NCBI RefSeq assembly: GCF_025698545.1
Contig: NC_068577.1
Coordinates: forward strand, 1,707,501 to 1,771,500
Length of the DNA: 64,000 nt
From: Gossypium raimondii
Lineage: Eukaryota; Streptophyta; Magnoliopsida; Malvales; Malvaceae
Direction of reading: 5' to 3'
Below, piece after piece: positions 35,991-48,365 of this stretch (position 1 is the first letter of the stretch; each line of letters opens with the position of its first letter). The translations under genes and the position numbers were made by a program. Under the pieces are notes generated by a model that worked only from the letters and a program-made list of their open reading frames with translations, was not told where the DNA came from and ran no database searches.

Positions 35991-37329
35991 CACAAGGCTC
36001 GATCTATTATCTTTTTAGCATTAAACATATATTCGTTCCATGTATTTATTTTATCAACGACTTATATTTATTTATGTTAGTTGTAGTAGAAAAAGTAATA
36101 AAAAATTGAATTAATACTAAACGGAATAATACTTTGAACTAAATAAATATTTTACATTTAATTTTGAAGGAAGCCATTAATTTTAATTTTTAAAAGGTAC
36201 AAAATAAATTTAAGACATTAATTTAAGGCCTTTTCAGCAAACAAAAAGTTCGTAGCTGATTATTTTTATATGGTCCAATTGTACAAAAATAAATGTAAGT
36301 CCTTGATAAAGGCCCACTTTAAAGCATGTTTGTTGTATTTATAATCCAAAGTCATAGTATCAATGGCGGAACCAGGGGTTAGCAAGAGTCGGTCTTTCCT
36401 AAAATGGGAAATTTTTTATTTAGGTTTTTTTATAATTTATAAATTTTTAATTAGTAATGAAAAAATTGCACTTTGTCTCCTCCAAAATGATAAAAATTCG
36501 ATTTAATCTTTTAAAAATTATAAAGATATAGACTATCAAAAAATCAATTCATCTATATAATAACTCCGTAAATATTTATTTACTGGCTTGATTTAAGAAA
36601 ATAGGGTCCTAAAACCGTATTTTTCAACATCACTTACTTTCGGATCGTTATAGCTCCTTTCTATTAACAAATTGGTTGATGTCTCTACTAGATACCAATT
36701 CTTAAGCTTATTGACACCTTTCAAGCTACAACCAAATATACATGGGCTTTGAGGATTAAGAAGAAAAAAAAAAAACCTCATTTTTCACTAAAGCTGGTAC
36801 ATATTGCCTCATGGTAATGCTTAGTGCGACATATTAGAGACCTACGTGCTAGATATTCAAGGATCAAATAAGTTGGTCTGCGGAGATGTATCCATATGAC
36901 ACAATAGTAAATAGTTGATCCATATGACAACATATTGTTAATCTAAAGGCAACATTCTTAATGATGTGCAAATATACCATGCGTTAGAATCCAACAAAAA
37001 TGTTCCTCCAATGTAATGATAAGTTAATCCTTAAATTTCATTATTTCACACAAAAGAATATAAGTGTGTTGAGTGTTTCGTGAGTATGGAGGCCAATTTC
37101 CCTATTTATATGGCACAATTCCTGAATGTGACGTATTAAGTAGGTTTCTATGCATGTCAACACGTATTCTATTCTAGGGTCAACACGTAGCCCTTGAGTA
37201 TGGGTTCCATGATGGCGCGAACTCATTAGGTGCGAACTCATACAAGTGAATTTTATGGTTTGACTACTAAAGTAAAGAGGCTCAGGTTGGGAATGACGAA
37301 CACCATAACAAAGTGAAATAAGATAAAGT

Positions 37330-37595
37330 ACATCCTATCTTGGACATGAAAGTCCCCACAACAGCCAAGGAACTACAACAACTAACAGAGTGTGTTGATG
37401 GCCTTTACATATTCATTTGTGGGGAAATGCCTACCATTCTTTAGCTTCTATAAGCTGTTGTTAAACTCAAATGGAACGAAGAATATCACAAAGCATTTGA
37501 CGATTTGAAAACTTTCCTTCATTTGACACCCATGTTGGCCACACTAAGCCTTGATGAGTATCTTACTGTTGCAAATAATTTATGCTAATGGTGAT
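37330..37595 (+). mobile_element. Ty3/gypsy pol relic (RT/RNase H junction)
   Basis: Translated pieces LQQLTECVDGLY, then KLKWNEEYHKAFDDLKTFL and TPMLATLSLDEYL match the 'F.W..EC..AF..LK..L...P.LA.P...E.L' region between gypsy reverse transcriptase and RNase H. Stops interrupt it. Both ends are lost. Confidence 0.6.
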
Positions 37596-38303
37596 TAGAG
37601 AATATAACAAATAATTGTGGGTATTTTAGTCAATTTAAAATTTTTGACACAATATCTAAATTACCTCTCACCCATAAATCGAAGGATAAAATATAATTTT
37701 TGGGCCAAAAACTAACAGCCTTAATCCAAAAACATCAATGCAGGAAAAACAACAAAACACTTATTCCAATTCGAAAATGAATTGTCACGCATTTCAAGAT
37801 TTTCTAGAAAACTCATTAATTCTCTATTGTCGGTTATAGTTCTCCGAAGCTCACGATTAGTCTTCTCCAAGATCACCATCCATCGTTCTCCTCGATCTTC
37901 AAAAATCCTAAAATACTTTAAGTATATTCAAATTTGCATCCTCGTTATTATTACAACATCAAATATGTCAATACTCAATTCGCAATTCAAATAAATAAGT
38001 CTTATACAAACTAATAGTGGGAAAAAGGTTAACTTACCGATATTAACCCTAGTCCCTAGCTATCTGATAATAAATTTTTAGGCTCATTAATAAGGAAAAA
38101 AACAAAGGTGATCTAACATTGAAACGTGAAGAACTGAACAAAGTTAATATCTATAAAAAAAATAGCGTCAGCCTTAGATCATGTTGATGTAATAAATAAC
38201 CAAAAAATTATAAGAAAATATTAATTTATTTAAAAAAAAAGTGAAATATTTCTATTTATGAAATTAATGAACAAATATAAATTATTACAAAAATAAAAAT
38301 AGT

Positions 38304-38795
38304 TTATAACAAAAAATTTATTGTTGGAGCTCCCTTGCCTAGCTTAAACAATTCCAGATCATTCTCCAATGGAGTCAAATTCAAATCTAAGCATAAAACC
38401 CTTCTGCTGTTAGATTTCTTCACGATTGGTTCTTCATGCTGGTTTTCACTCAAAACACCCCTATGCCTCCTCATATGTCCACCCAGCGCTTGCCCAATCG
38501 CGAACTCAAGCCCACAGATCGAGCACTCGTGTGTCTTAGGCTTAGCTGGTGACGCTTGATTCTCCGACATCTCGCTATCTACTTCTACCAACCTGGGCTT
38601 CTTATGACTTGCCCGATGACCTCCTAGAGCTTGGAACGAATTGAACTGTCGGTTACATGTTTTGCACTCGAAAACCCGGCTCGGGTTACTATCGATCTCC
38701 GGGTGTTCGTATTGATGTCCTCCTTGTGAAAGAAGCATCAAACAATTTGCCAAAGCTAAATTATTCTCTTCTCTATTGAGAAAGCTTCTCTTCAT
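38304..38795 (-). CDS. ZAT11: C2H2 zinc-finger repressor, ZAT11-like, 163 aa
   Basis: Single-exon nuclear transcription repressor of the C1-2i class. Two plant-type fingers are intact: C44-C47-H60-H64 with FQALGGH, and C91-C94-H107-H111 with GQALGGH. An N-terminal hydrophobic box NLALANCLMLLS (12-23) is present. The EAR repression motif LDLNL (136-140), followed by TPLENDLELF, matches ZAT11 best. In ZAT12 the tail differs. The length fits the family. The start is the first ATG, MKRSFLNREE. The symbol is by resemblance; ZAT11 and ZAT12 paralogues are numerous. ZATs of this type respond to stress and wounding, which fits the W-box words upstream. Confidence 0.92.
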   Translation of the reverse strand: MKRSFLNREENNLALANCLMLLSQGGHQYEHPEIDSNPSRVFECKTCNRQFNSFQALGGHRASHKKPRLVEVDSEMSENQASPAKPKTHECSICGLEFAIGQALGGHMRRHRGVLSENQHEEPIVKKSNSRRVLCLDLNLTPLENDLELFKLGKGAPTINFLL

Positions 38796-38940
38796 GTTTT
38801 CTTTAGGGGTATGGTGTGAAAATATAGAGTTTTTTAGGAGAAGTGAAATAGGACTTTCGGGTACCGTAATGTTTGGTATATTTATAGGTTGGTTAGAGGA
38901 AAGATGTAAGATTTTTGACTTTTTTATAGTTGACCTTTTG
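38796..38940 (-). promoter_or_regulatory. ZAT promoter: TATA box and two W-box words
   Basis: TATAAATA on the minus strand at 38886-38879 lies 84 bases from the start codon. TTGACT (38915-38920) and TTGACC (38930-38935) are WRKY-type W-box cores just upstream. Confidence 0.6.
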
Positions 38941-41936
38941 GAATGACTTTTGTGCCCTTGCTTGGTTAGGCAATAAGGTAAAGGGTATTTTGGGAATAAA
39001 AAATGGTTTGGAGTGTGGAGGGTTCGAGTGTGAACTCAACTCGACTCGCGCACACGTCAGCATGACTAAGTAACTGAGCTAGCCAAGCCTCACGAGTTGA
39101 AGCGAGTTGTGGAGTCTTCGTCAGAATCGGAAGATTCTAACTTGTTCAGCAAAATCCGGTGACTGGTCAGGCTGAATGACGTCTTCCCATGTGGAATTTT
39201 AATCTTTTTGAGTTTCTAAGTGGCAGACGTGGCGGTTTATGGTTGGTTCTATGATGTTACTTATACTACGTTCGTTTTTATGTGAACATACACCTAGAAA
39301 GAAAAGGAGAGTTAGCATTGGTTGTGACTTATATATTATGTGTGTCTTCTTATCTATCTTTTATTTAAATAATAAACAAACTTTATTTAAATTAATTAAA
39401 AAATTATAAATATTAATATAAAAAATCTATCCATACTTAGTACACATAATGATTTTGACTAAGTTGGTGTCATTTATAATCACGTCTAGACTCAATTATT
39501 AAATCACCAAAATGCCCTTATTATACCAATACAATAAATATTATTTTCAGGGTATCTGTATCTTTTTTAAAAAAAATATAAATATAAACAAATCGTCTGG
39601 GTAATCAACGAGCTGGACTAAAATCTAACCGCATATGCTGTGACTCAGAGACCGACACGTATAACTGTGGATAATAGATCTCAAACCCGGATACTTAAGA
39701 CCCAAAAACTTTTGCTTTTGTCAATTATGTCAAAGCCTCGTTATTGTGTAATATATACAAATTGTTGAATAAATAGATTAAAATTTTAAATATTATTTTA
39801 AAGTAACTAAAGAGGGGATTTCCATTTAAAGATAATGTTATAATAATAGAGTCAACATATGTGATAGGAAAATGTAGAGTGAGTTTCCTTGCAAAAGCTA
39901 AACAACACAACTTGCTTTAGGTAGACCATCAATTTGGTTGTTTATTCTTTCGTCATTGTTTATTTACATTTTCAGTGACGGAAGTATAGGGAAAAATGTC
40001 TTTCCCGAGACTCTTCTCTACTATGCCTAAGAAACTATCGTGTCAAACTATCTATGGCATTTACTTTTACTTATACTATCAGCGACGACATTTAGATTGA
40101 GTTCGTGGGCAGTACTCTAAGTACGTACTCACATTAGTTTTGAGGTTAGAACAAGTCGTAATTCTGACGTGTCAAAGACTCCAAATGTTCAATCTAAAGT
40201 CTTGTTAGTGAGAACCCTATGTATTTGCCTGATGATCAGTGTGTTTATTGTTCTAGTCGTGTTATTGTTAAGGTTTTGCTCTCATATTGTAATTTAAAAA
40301 AAAATTTAACGACACTTTCAAAAAAAGTGTTTTATAAGTTTGACAAATTTTATTTATTTTTGGGATAATGATAAATTCAGCCTTCAATGCTTGCATTTGT
40401 TGTTATTTTGGCCCTTATTCTCTTTTTTAAGTTAAATTTAGCTATTTTTTAATGGAAATTTTGACAAAAAAATATTATCTTTTTATCGATATTCGCGTGA
40501 CGTTCACGTGCACTTCATATTGACATGATATTACTTGACAACAAAAATTTAAAATTTATAAAATATTTAAAAAAACTAACGCTTTAGTTAATATTTTTAT
40601 TAAAAAATTAATTCGACTCTTTTTAAAATTTAATAGTTAAATTTGACTATTTTAAAATGTTATGGGCCAAAATTAATTTAAAAAGGACCAAATTGATAAT
40701 ATCATTAAGCCTATTTTTAATCGATGTTTCTTAAATTTTCATGCCACAATTTAAATTTCTCATATGTTTTCATTGGTTTTACAAAACTAACATTCTAATT
40801 TTTTCAAAAATTTTAATTCACATTGAACTAGAAGCTTTCCTTATTTCAAGGAAATAAGTAAAATAATTTCGATTTAACCTATTCAAAATCACTTTTCAAA
40901 TCAATTTCTTTATCAATTTTAATCTAATCTAATCGATTCGATTCAAATAACATTGATTCATATTCGATATTTCTATTTTGGTCTTAGTTCTTAATTAGTC
41001 ACAAATTGATAGTGATACATCAATTAAAATAATTTTTCCTAAATTAGAAATATAGGTACAAATTTTTTAATCCACTTGTCACACATCCAATTGTTACAAA
41101 TTGCTTAACAAAATGGTATACTTTAGTTATCTCAATGTGGGATATTATCAATTTTAGCCCCTTCTATTTGTCAAGCATTCAATTTAAGTCATTTTTCAAC
41201 ATAACTTTTACCTTTGCCCCCTTAAACTTTTATAATTTTATGTTGGCCCCAATACCGAATTCTTGGCTTCACCCCTACTCAAAATCAAACATTGTTAGGA
41301 GAAAAAAACTATAAATTAATCTTTCATAAACCGTAAAACAAACATGAATAATAAATTAAAATTAAATATTGTAATTCACCATCTAATTAGCTAAAATAAG
41401 CTATAAAACATTTACTAAGTGGAAAATTGCAAATTTTCTTTTTGGTCACAAAAATAGACAAAGCTTGACTTCCTTTTTTTCTTTTTTTTTTCCTTTTAAG
41501 AACTTCCCACACGTTTAGGACCAAATTGGCATGGGTGATGGACAACTTGCTTTTTAGGTTAATGCAGATTACTAAATACAAAAATTCTATGTATTTTAGT
41601 CGAAATTTCCCTAACAAATAGACCCTTTGCGTCTTACTTTGTGTTTTTTTTTGAAGTATTGAGGTCAAGTGCAAGTGGACCTTTCCTTGTCTTTATCATC
41701 ATTTACTACTACATTCATTACTTTCAAATATTTATCTTCTTTTTTATAGAAAAAAGAATCGTAATTTAGTGATAAGAATAGGTTAACTTATGGGCAAAGT
41801 AAGAGCCTTTTAGATAATCTTTAACCAAATGTGGTTTCAACCTTGTTGGCATATTTTCTTCCGGGAATACGATTACAGGTTTTAAAATAATCATACTGAG
41901 TTTGAACTTTCAGAATGTTTTATCTAAACTGACAGT
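38941..41936. other. Intergenic, repeat-derived
   Basis: No host exon was recognised. Part of a fold-back element (tattttggcccttattctct) at about 40370-40720 and a fragment ending 'cttcacccctactc' at about 41140-41280 are repeat pieces also seen elsewhere in the window. Confidence 0.4.
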
Positions 41937-42164
41937 ATGAAAGCAGTTAAAGTTATTTATGACTATTTCATGTCATCTTCGAAATTTGCATTGATTAGAC
42001 GTATATGTCAAGTGTTGGAGGAGGTTGGTAATTGGTTTTTGCAGTATATTCCCAGAGAGAATGATAAGGATGTTGATTGTATAACTATGGTGGCATTTTA
42101 TAGAGAAGAAAGATTGATAATCCTTGAGGATCCACCTAGAGGGGTTCCTATAGTCTTAAGTTAA
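41937..42164 (+). pseudogene. RNase H-like C-terminal fragment of a LINE (non-LTR) element
   Basis: A 75-codon frame contains ALIRRICQVLEEVGNWF, then QYIPRENDKDVDCITMVAF and the tail EDPPRGV. This is the end of the plant RVT_3 / RNase H domain common in LINE polyproteins (pattern 'W.....PRE.N..AD..A'). The usual D-x-A in 'ADRIAK' has become VDCITM. There is no upstream reverse transcriptase, so it is a truncated relic and not a host gene. Confidence 0.6.
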
Positions 42165-42210
42165 TGTAACCTTTGTTTTTCTTTCCACAAAAAGAATGTT
42201 TTTTTATTAC

Positions 42211-42354
42211 GGATTGAGTTTTAGCTCAATTGGTATGAGTATTATTGTCAATGCAGGAAGATGTGGGTTCGAATGCGTTGAAGCGCATTATCTTTCTATT
42301 TATGGGTTAGAGAGAGGTTATGAGTAATTCTAAGTATTGTATCAAAAAGAGCAT
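42211..42354 (+). mobile_element. tRNA-derived SINE, copy 4 (best preserved)
   Basis: A box TAGCTCAATTGG (42222-42233) and B box GGTTCGAATGC (42266-42276) are close to the pol III consensus and at tRNA-like spacing. The body continues to 'agtaattctaagtattg' and 'tcaaaaagagcatat'. It lies just downstream of the LINE RNase H fragment. No clear TSD. Confidence 0.7.
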
Positions 42355-42746
42355 ATATAAAAATTTGCATAAAAATCAATTGAAGCTATAGTTATAATGG
42401 GAAAATTAATTGCTTATCATACATAATATTTCGGGTTTAAATTTCATTATGATCAAAATTTTATTAATTTATTATAAAAAACAACAGCACTCTTACAAAA
42501 TTATAACTTAATTTGTTATATGAGAGTAATTCATAAGCGAGTTAATATTCAGTTGACTCATGACACCAACTCAATAAAACACTTAATATAAGTATAGATA
42601 TAATTTTTATTTTAATTTAATCTTACATATTAATTGATAGGAAATACCTCACAAAAATAAATTAATGAGTTATGTCTCTTTTTCTTTTTTCTTTTCTTTT
42701 TTCACAGTAAACTCCTTTTCTAATTCAAATTAGAATTTTCATTAAT

Positions 42747-43690
42747 ATGGAGGATCACTTATGCCGGTGTAAATAAAATTATAATAATTTAATTGTTGAA
42801 TTTATTAATATATTTACATTTTTTATTAGAGTTGATCATGGGTCGGGCAAGGCCTCAACAAAATTTTAAGTCCTTTTTCTAGGGCTGAGCCTGACTCGAA
42901 AAATGGGATTACAATTTTGTCCAAGTCCAACTCAAATTATAGAAGTCAAATTCGAGCCCAGTCCGACACGACCCGTGTTAAATTTTTTAGACTATTTTAT
43001 TATATACAACAAATTTTAAAAAATAAAATATATCAAATACACTTAAAAATATGAAAACAACAAATAAATTGAAAATACATAAAAAATTCGTTATACTAAG
43101 ATAGTTGCAACTAAAATAGTAACAAAAGTAACAACAAAATATAAGATCTACAATATAAAAATAATATTAAAAACAACAGCAAAACAACAGAAAACGCACA
43201 AAAATCAACACCAAACAGCAAAAACAACAACAAAACATCAGGAACAACAAAAGAAATAGTTAATTTATTCAGGCCGGGTTGAAAAACTATTAACCGAGGC
43301 CCGACCCGTTTAGAAAACAAACCTCATTTTTTGTCCAAGTCCATCTTTCGGGCCTATATTTTTTTTAAACCCTCCCATTTTTCGGTCGGGCCGAGTTGGG
43401 CGGCGTGACCCATGATTAGGTCTATTTGTTATGCACGTAAATTTTTTAAACCAATCTAATATCTCTATCATATCAAACTAAAATATTGTCTACACTAATA
43501 TGTATTTAATGGTTGAAACTTGAAAGTTTCTTTCTTTTACCTAAAACACAGTTAAATTTTCTTTTACTCTAAACTTGACATGCATGTAATGGTTGGATTG
43601 TTAAGACATAACAGAAGTTACGAAAAGATGTTAACCCAAATTAATTTTACACCGATGTAAGTAAACCATGTGATTCATTGTTCACCTTAT
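42747..43690. mobile_element. TIR element of the 46772 family, split by a nested insertion
   Basis: The two parts, 42747-42831 and 43429-43690, together match the uninterrupted element at 46772-47150 (ccggtgtaaa start, cttgacatgcatgtaatgg, ttttacaccgatgtaagt end). The sequence between them is a separate repeat. Confidence 0.55.
42832..43428. mobile_element. Nested 'ATCATGGGTCGGGC' inverted-end element
   Basis: The left end ttgatcatgggtcgggc and the inverse of the right end (cctaatcatgggtcacgc) pair. The interior is AT-rich with caaca/aacaac runs. It interrupts the 42747 element. Related DNA occurs at 59925-60490 and, in worn form, near 19860-19990. Confidence 0.55.
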
Positions 43691-44168
43691 TTCTCTTGTC
43701 GGGTGCACGAGGATAAAAGAGTAATTTGAGTAAGGATATTTTGTTGATTACTAGAAACTACTGAAAAGCTTCATGGGAGATAGTTCATACAATTATTGGA
43801 ATAGAATCTTACTTAGCTGGTAAGTTAAAAGGTATAGAAATCAAATAATGAATAGAGCAATGGACTATTGATTAATTTAATTAATAAGGTAGATAGGAAC
43901 TATTAAATCATTTTCACTATCACAATCCTCAAACAATTCTATTGCATTAAGCAAAGCCTAATTCACTCAACTGATTTTAAACATGAAAATATGATCTACT
44001 AAGTAGTGAGTAATTTAGGAAAGAAAAGTTGACCAAAATTTCATTAATGATAACTTAATGACAAAAAAAAATCATCTAACATAATTTTTCTATAAAAAAT
44101 ATGAAAAACATGGAAAATAATAAATAAATAAGGAGTTACTTATCAATTAATGGAGAATATTTTTTAAT

Positions 44169-44325
44169 CAGGGACGAATCTAGGGGGCTGGCAGGGGCCT
44201 CGACCTTCCCTAAAATAGAAATTACTCTTTGGCCCCTCTATTTAGTCCTTTAAATTTTACATTTTTACTACGTAAAAATTATAATTTAATTTCAGCCCTA
44301 AAAAAATCTTCTCGCTTCGCCCCTG
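44169..44325. mobile_element. hAT-like MITE with perfect 8-bp TSD
   Basis: A 157-bp element with ends CAGGGACGAATC and the inverse GCGAAGCGAG after CAGGG (CAGGGRCGAA-type TIR). TTTTTAAT lies directly on both sides (44161-44168 and 44326-44333). CAGGG ends plus an 8-bp duplication are typical of hAT elements. Confidence 0.75.
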
Positions 44326-44589
44326 TTTTTAATATAATATTATACATTAAAGATTTTATGTTTAAAATTTGATTTTAGTTAAAATAACCTGGATTTTTTT
44401 AAAAAAAAAATAAGGATGATAATTTAAATTTTATATTTATAAAATAAGTAGTAAATCATATACGGAAAAAAAATTATAATTTAAATTCAATTAACTGTTC
44501 ATAAATTGCACATAAATTTGCAAATATTTGACTTCATAATTACAATGAAATTCTTTTATGAGTTCAATTCTTTTGAATAATCTCATTAT

Positions 44590-44741
44590 AGGTTCTGATC
44601 ATATCTGTTCTTTTTGACCTAGAATTACCTATAGTCGATCCTACAACCATGAATAGGAGGATAATACGCTTTAACGCACTCGAACGCATATCCTCCTGCA
44701 TTGACAACAATATTCATGTCAATCGAGCCAAGACTCAATTA
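44590..44741 (-). mobile_element. tRNA-derived SINE, copy 5
   Basis: The minus-strand reading has head gattgacatgaatattgttg, B box cgttcgagtgcg and tail 'gtcaaaaagaacagatatgatcagaacc'. It is close to copy 2 over its whole length. Confidence 0.6.
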
Positions 44742-45779
44742 ACATGAGTTTAATATTTTTTTTGAATAATTAATTGCTAAATTAAAATAATTAATGTGAA
44801 CCAAAGAATCCCAAGTTTACGAAAAAAATACGAAACATCCTAATATAAAAAAAATCTCATAATTTTAGGCCAAAAACATATAGATATGAAATATGAATAA
44901 CACGTTCACATTTATTATTATTATTTGAATATTATATCTTTTCAAAGAAAACGTGTATAATAAAATTCTATTAACAGTTCAAAATTTTTTAAAAAATTCT
45001 CCCAAAAATATGTCATTGCTCACCTACCTGCTTTAAAGACATACATGCTTAAATTAGATAATTTTGAAGAAAATAAAATATTATATTATAAACATTTTTT
45101 TTTGGAAATGTTGACTGTTATAAACAGGATTTTAGGTGGGTTGAAATTAAATTATATATTTTACTATCGTAAAAATATAATTTCGTTATTTTAATAACAT
45201 ATATTTATAACTTCTAATAGATTAAATCAAATTTTATCATTTTTGAAGGGTCAAATGCAATTGTACCATTACTAATTTAAAATTTTATAAATTATAAAGA
45301 AGTTTAAATGAAAAATTTTCATTTTAGGCACCGACTTTAGGTATTGTATTTGTGTATTTAAATTTTTTTTTGGTACAACTAATCATTTATATACTATTCA
45401 TTTTACACTATCAACACGAGGTTGGAGCATCTTTTGGATAAACAAAAGGCACAGAGATAAATTTAGCCTCCAATATTTATTCATTTTGTTATTTTGGCCC
45501 TTATTCTCTTTCTTTCTTTCTTTCTTTTCATTTTGGCCCGCAACTTTTAAATTTTAGTTACATGGCTTGCTTTTTGAAAAAAAAAACTGTTTGAACCCAT
45601 AAAACCAATAAAATTCTTACATATGGTGAAGTTTGAACCTATGTCACTGGCACCTATAAAACTTTAACTTTATCACTTTCAGTAAAGATTTATTTTAAGA
45701 AAATCTTTGGACTTGTTAATGTGTTATTACATTAAAGATACTATGGTCCATTTATGGAAACCAATCCTTGGTTTCTGAA

Positions 45780-46330
45780 AATTGGATTGGATACGAGCGA
45801 AGCAATTTAACTCTTGGAATGTAGAGATTCAATCGAGATTACATTGCTGAATATGGAGAGTATATCTTCGATTGATTGTGCTTTGAATGTTAATGATGTA
45901 ATAGTTATTTCCAAGAAGTTACTTTGTATTCACTTAGATTCTATGTTGGCAAACCATAATTTATGTATGCTTTGATGTTTGTTTAAGTTTTGTATGAGAG
46001 CTTATTGAGTGCAGTCTAATTTATTCATTGAGGAACTGTTTTTGTAAGAGAGTGCATACTAAATTGTAAACATTTTTGAGTGTTTACTGTCCAAGTTCTC
46101 AGGAGAAGAATTTGGATGTGAGTGTTTTAGTCTTTAGGTACAAATGTGATATCTCTATACTTGGGGAGTGATAAAGTGCAAATCAATTGTTGTAAGTGAT
46201 TAAAAATAGTGGAATTACTCACTGAGTTAGGTTCCATAGGGAAAACGAACTGTATAAACAAACTTTTTGTGTTTTTTATTTTATTTGCACAATTTTTGAA
46301 GTGCCAAGATGTAGTGGTCATTACAATCGA
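45780..46330 (+). mobile_element. Probable copia LTR relic
   Basis: The run 'agaatttggatgtgag...', 'atgtgatatctctatacttggggagtgata', 'agtggaattactcactgagttaggttcca' has the look of the R/U5 region of Tork-like copia LTRs in dicots. No internal domain is attached. Confidence 0.4.
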
Positions 46331-46771
46331 GCACTTCCATTTACAAATTTGTATTTCAGCAAACAAGTAATTCAAAGTAGCAACAATTTACAATTTGACT
46401 AAAATTTAAAGGTTGAGGTCCAAAATAACCAAAAAATTTAGCGTTTGAATTTTTTATTGTTGTAATATTTTAAGGATTATTATTTGATACACAAATAGTG
46501 GAGTTTTTTTCTTTAAACTTCACAAACAAGGTTAAAATACCATTACGTGTCTCAACGATATATTTTATTTTTAAAATATTAATTAAAGACTCTTAACCTC
46601 ATTTATGGAATTAAAATTTTCACTGTATGTGTATCAAATAATTATTCATATTTTAATTATCAAAATACCTAATATATTTTAATTAGATTAAACAATGTAA
46701 TTAATGAATTTAAAAATAAATATGTAAAATCATGTGCAACACATGTGAAATTAAGGATGGTATATTATAAA

Positions 46772-47150
46772 GCGGAAGGATCCACTTACACCGATACTAA
46801 AATAGTTTTACACCCTTTCGGATATTTTTGTATGTTTAATATTTTGACAATCTGACCGTTGAATTTATTGATATAAGTGTACTTGTTATGCATGTAAAGT
46901 TTTGAACCGATCCAATATCTTTATCATATTGATCTAAAATATTGTTTATATTAATATCTACTGAATGGTTGAATTTTTTTTACATAAAACAGATAATTAA
47001 TTTTTTTTTACTTCAAACTTAGCATGCATGATCTATATAAATGAAACATAAAATTCAACGGTTGAATTGTTAAAATATTAATTGTAGAAAAAGTTATGAA
47101 AGGGTGTAAAACCGTATTAGTTTTACACTGGTGCAAGCAGATCTCTTCCC
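46772..47150. mobile_element. 379-bp TIR element, 8-bp TSD
   Basis: The left end ggaaggatccacttacaccg and the inverse right end (gggaagagatctgcttgcacc) pair. ATTATAAA flanks both sides (46764-46771 and 47151-47158). Copies of the body recur at 42747-43690 (split) and 53815-54140 (in a CHI intron). Confidence 0.65.
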
Positions 47151-47645
47151 ATTATAAAAAAGTTAAAGTATATATTTTTGGTCATAATCAGGGTATTCAC
47201 CGTCGACAGTAGTGATTAATCCTCTCGCCGCGGGTGCTCTATGAAATGTGTTCCATTCTCATTAGTGGGAATCAAATCTTTGATGAAACGAATAACCATC
47301 ACACCACATCTCATAATTATTTAAAAATATTTTTTTCATTATTTAATTTAAATTCAAGTTAGATGGCTTAATTTTTGTGAGGTTTGAACAAAGAAACTTG
47401 TTATAGAATTGGCAATGAAAGTATGAACAAATTATTAGCAGCCATGCTCCCCAGCCTTCAAATTTCTTTGAAATTTAACATATAAAGAAAAATGGTAAGC
47501 ACAATATAGAAACTAGACCAGTGGGCAGTGGTGGTTAGGTTAGCTAATTCATATAAATATCAATAAAGAATTAAAAAAAAAAACTAGAGAGAGAGGACTT
47601 CATAAAGCACTCAATTTAAGTTTGATAACATGTTCGGTGTTAATT

Positions 47646-47715
47646 CATAGCACTCGAACCTACATCTTTCTGTATTGATAATAATGTTCATACCAACCAA
47701 ATTAAGACTCAATCG
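47646..47715 (-). mobile_element. tRNA-derived SINE, copy 6 (5' part)
   Basis: The minus-strand reading 'cgattgagtcttaatttggttggtatg' and 'taggttcgagtgct' matches the SINE head and B box. The tail is missing. Confidence 0.5.
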
Positions 47716-48029
47716 ATATGCAATTTACTAGTTATTATTTATCATTAATAACATTTGAATGAATTACACAAATTTTTTTCTCCAATTGATGATTTCATTA
47801 CATACTTAGAAAAATTAGAACTTTGAATATGACTTAGAAATATTGACTTGAAATTTGCAAATATTGTGACGCTTGTGCTGCTCACTGGGTCAAATTCAAA
47901 GGTCCATTAGGTTGCCCCTTTGGATGGGCAATTTGAACCTACCACCACGCACTACCGAAGTTAGCTGCCAAAAGCAACATAAACCCCCCCAAAAAAACCC
48001 AATTTCTATTTCAGATATTTTGCTCTGTT

Positions 48030-48365
48030 TACTAAAAACTGAATAAATTAGTCCCTAATCGTTAGATTAAAGGGTAAATTAGTCTATTCTATTAAAAATT
48101 TCATCCATTCTTACTGTTTAAACTTAGTGTTGCTGACAAAATAATCAAACAGTTATACGTGGCTCTCTCACGTATGCCTCATTCTGATATACAAAGACTA
48201 AACTTTAGAAATAGAAATGGATGAAATTTTTAACAAAATGACCAATTTGCTCTTTGATTTAACGTACATGGACTAATTTACCCATTTTTTAAATAGAAAA
48301 GATGAAATGCAATCTTACTTTGAATACAAGGGCCTCTATGATACTTTTATCTATTGCATTGCACT
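48030..48365. mobile_element. Inverted-repeat element, same family as 11280-11690
   Basis: Shared phrases are aaaatttcatccattcttact, aaatggatgaaatttttaac, gggcctctatgatacttttat. The arms pair around a tacgtggctctctcacgta centre. Confidence 0.5.

Larger units (their letters stand above)
34151..38303. other. Intergenic; MITE, possible SINEs, gypsy relic
   Basis: Apart from the elements listed separately, this is AT-rich DNA. A stretch at 36360-36530 (gcggaaccaggggttagc) resembles one end of the hAT-like MITE at 44169. No host gene was seen. Confidence 0.45.

Noticed and set aside
38335-38559. Plus-strand frame opposite the zinc-finger gene
   Set aside because: Antisense shadow of the two-finger coding region; no family resemblance.
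42211-42290. Possible tRNA gene because of A and B boxes
   Set aside because: It does not fold as a cloverleaf with an acceptor stem and has sister copies with a SINE tail; called a SINE.
43111-43320. Leu/Phe-rich 69-codon minus frame
   Set aside because: Low-complexity product of caaca/aacaac runs in a nested repeat.
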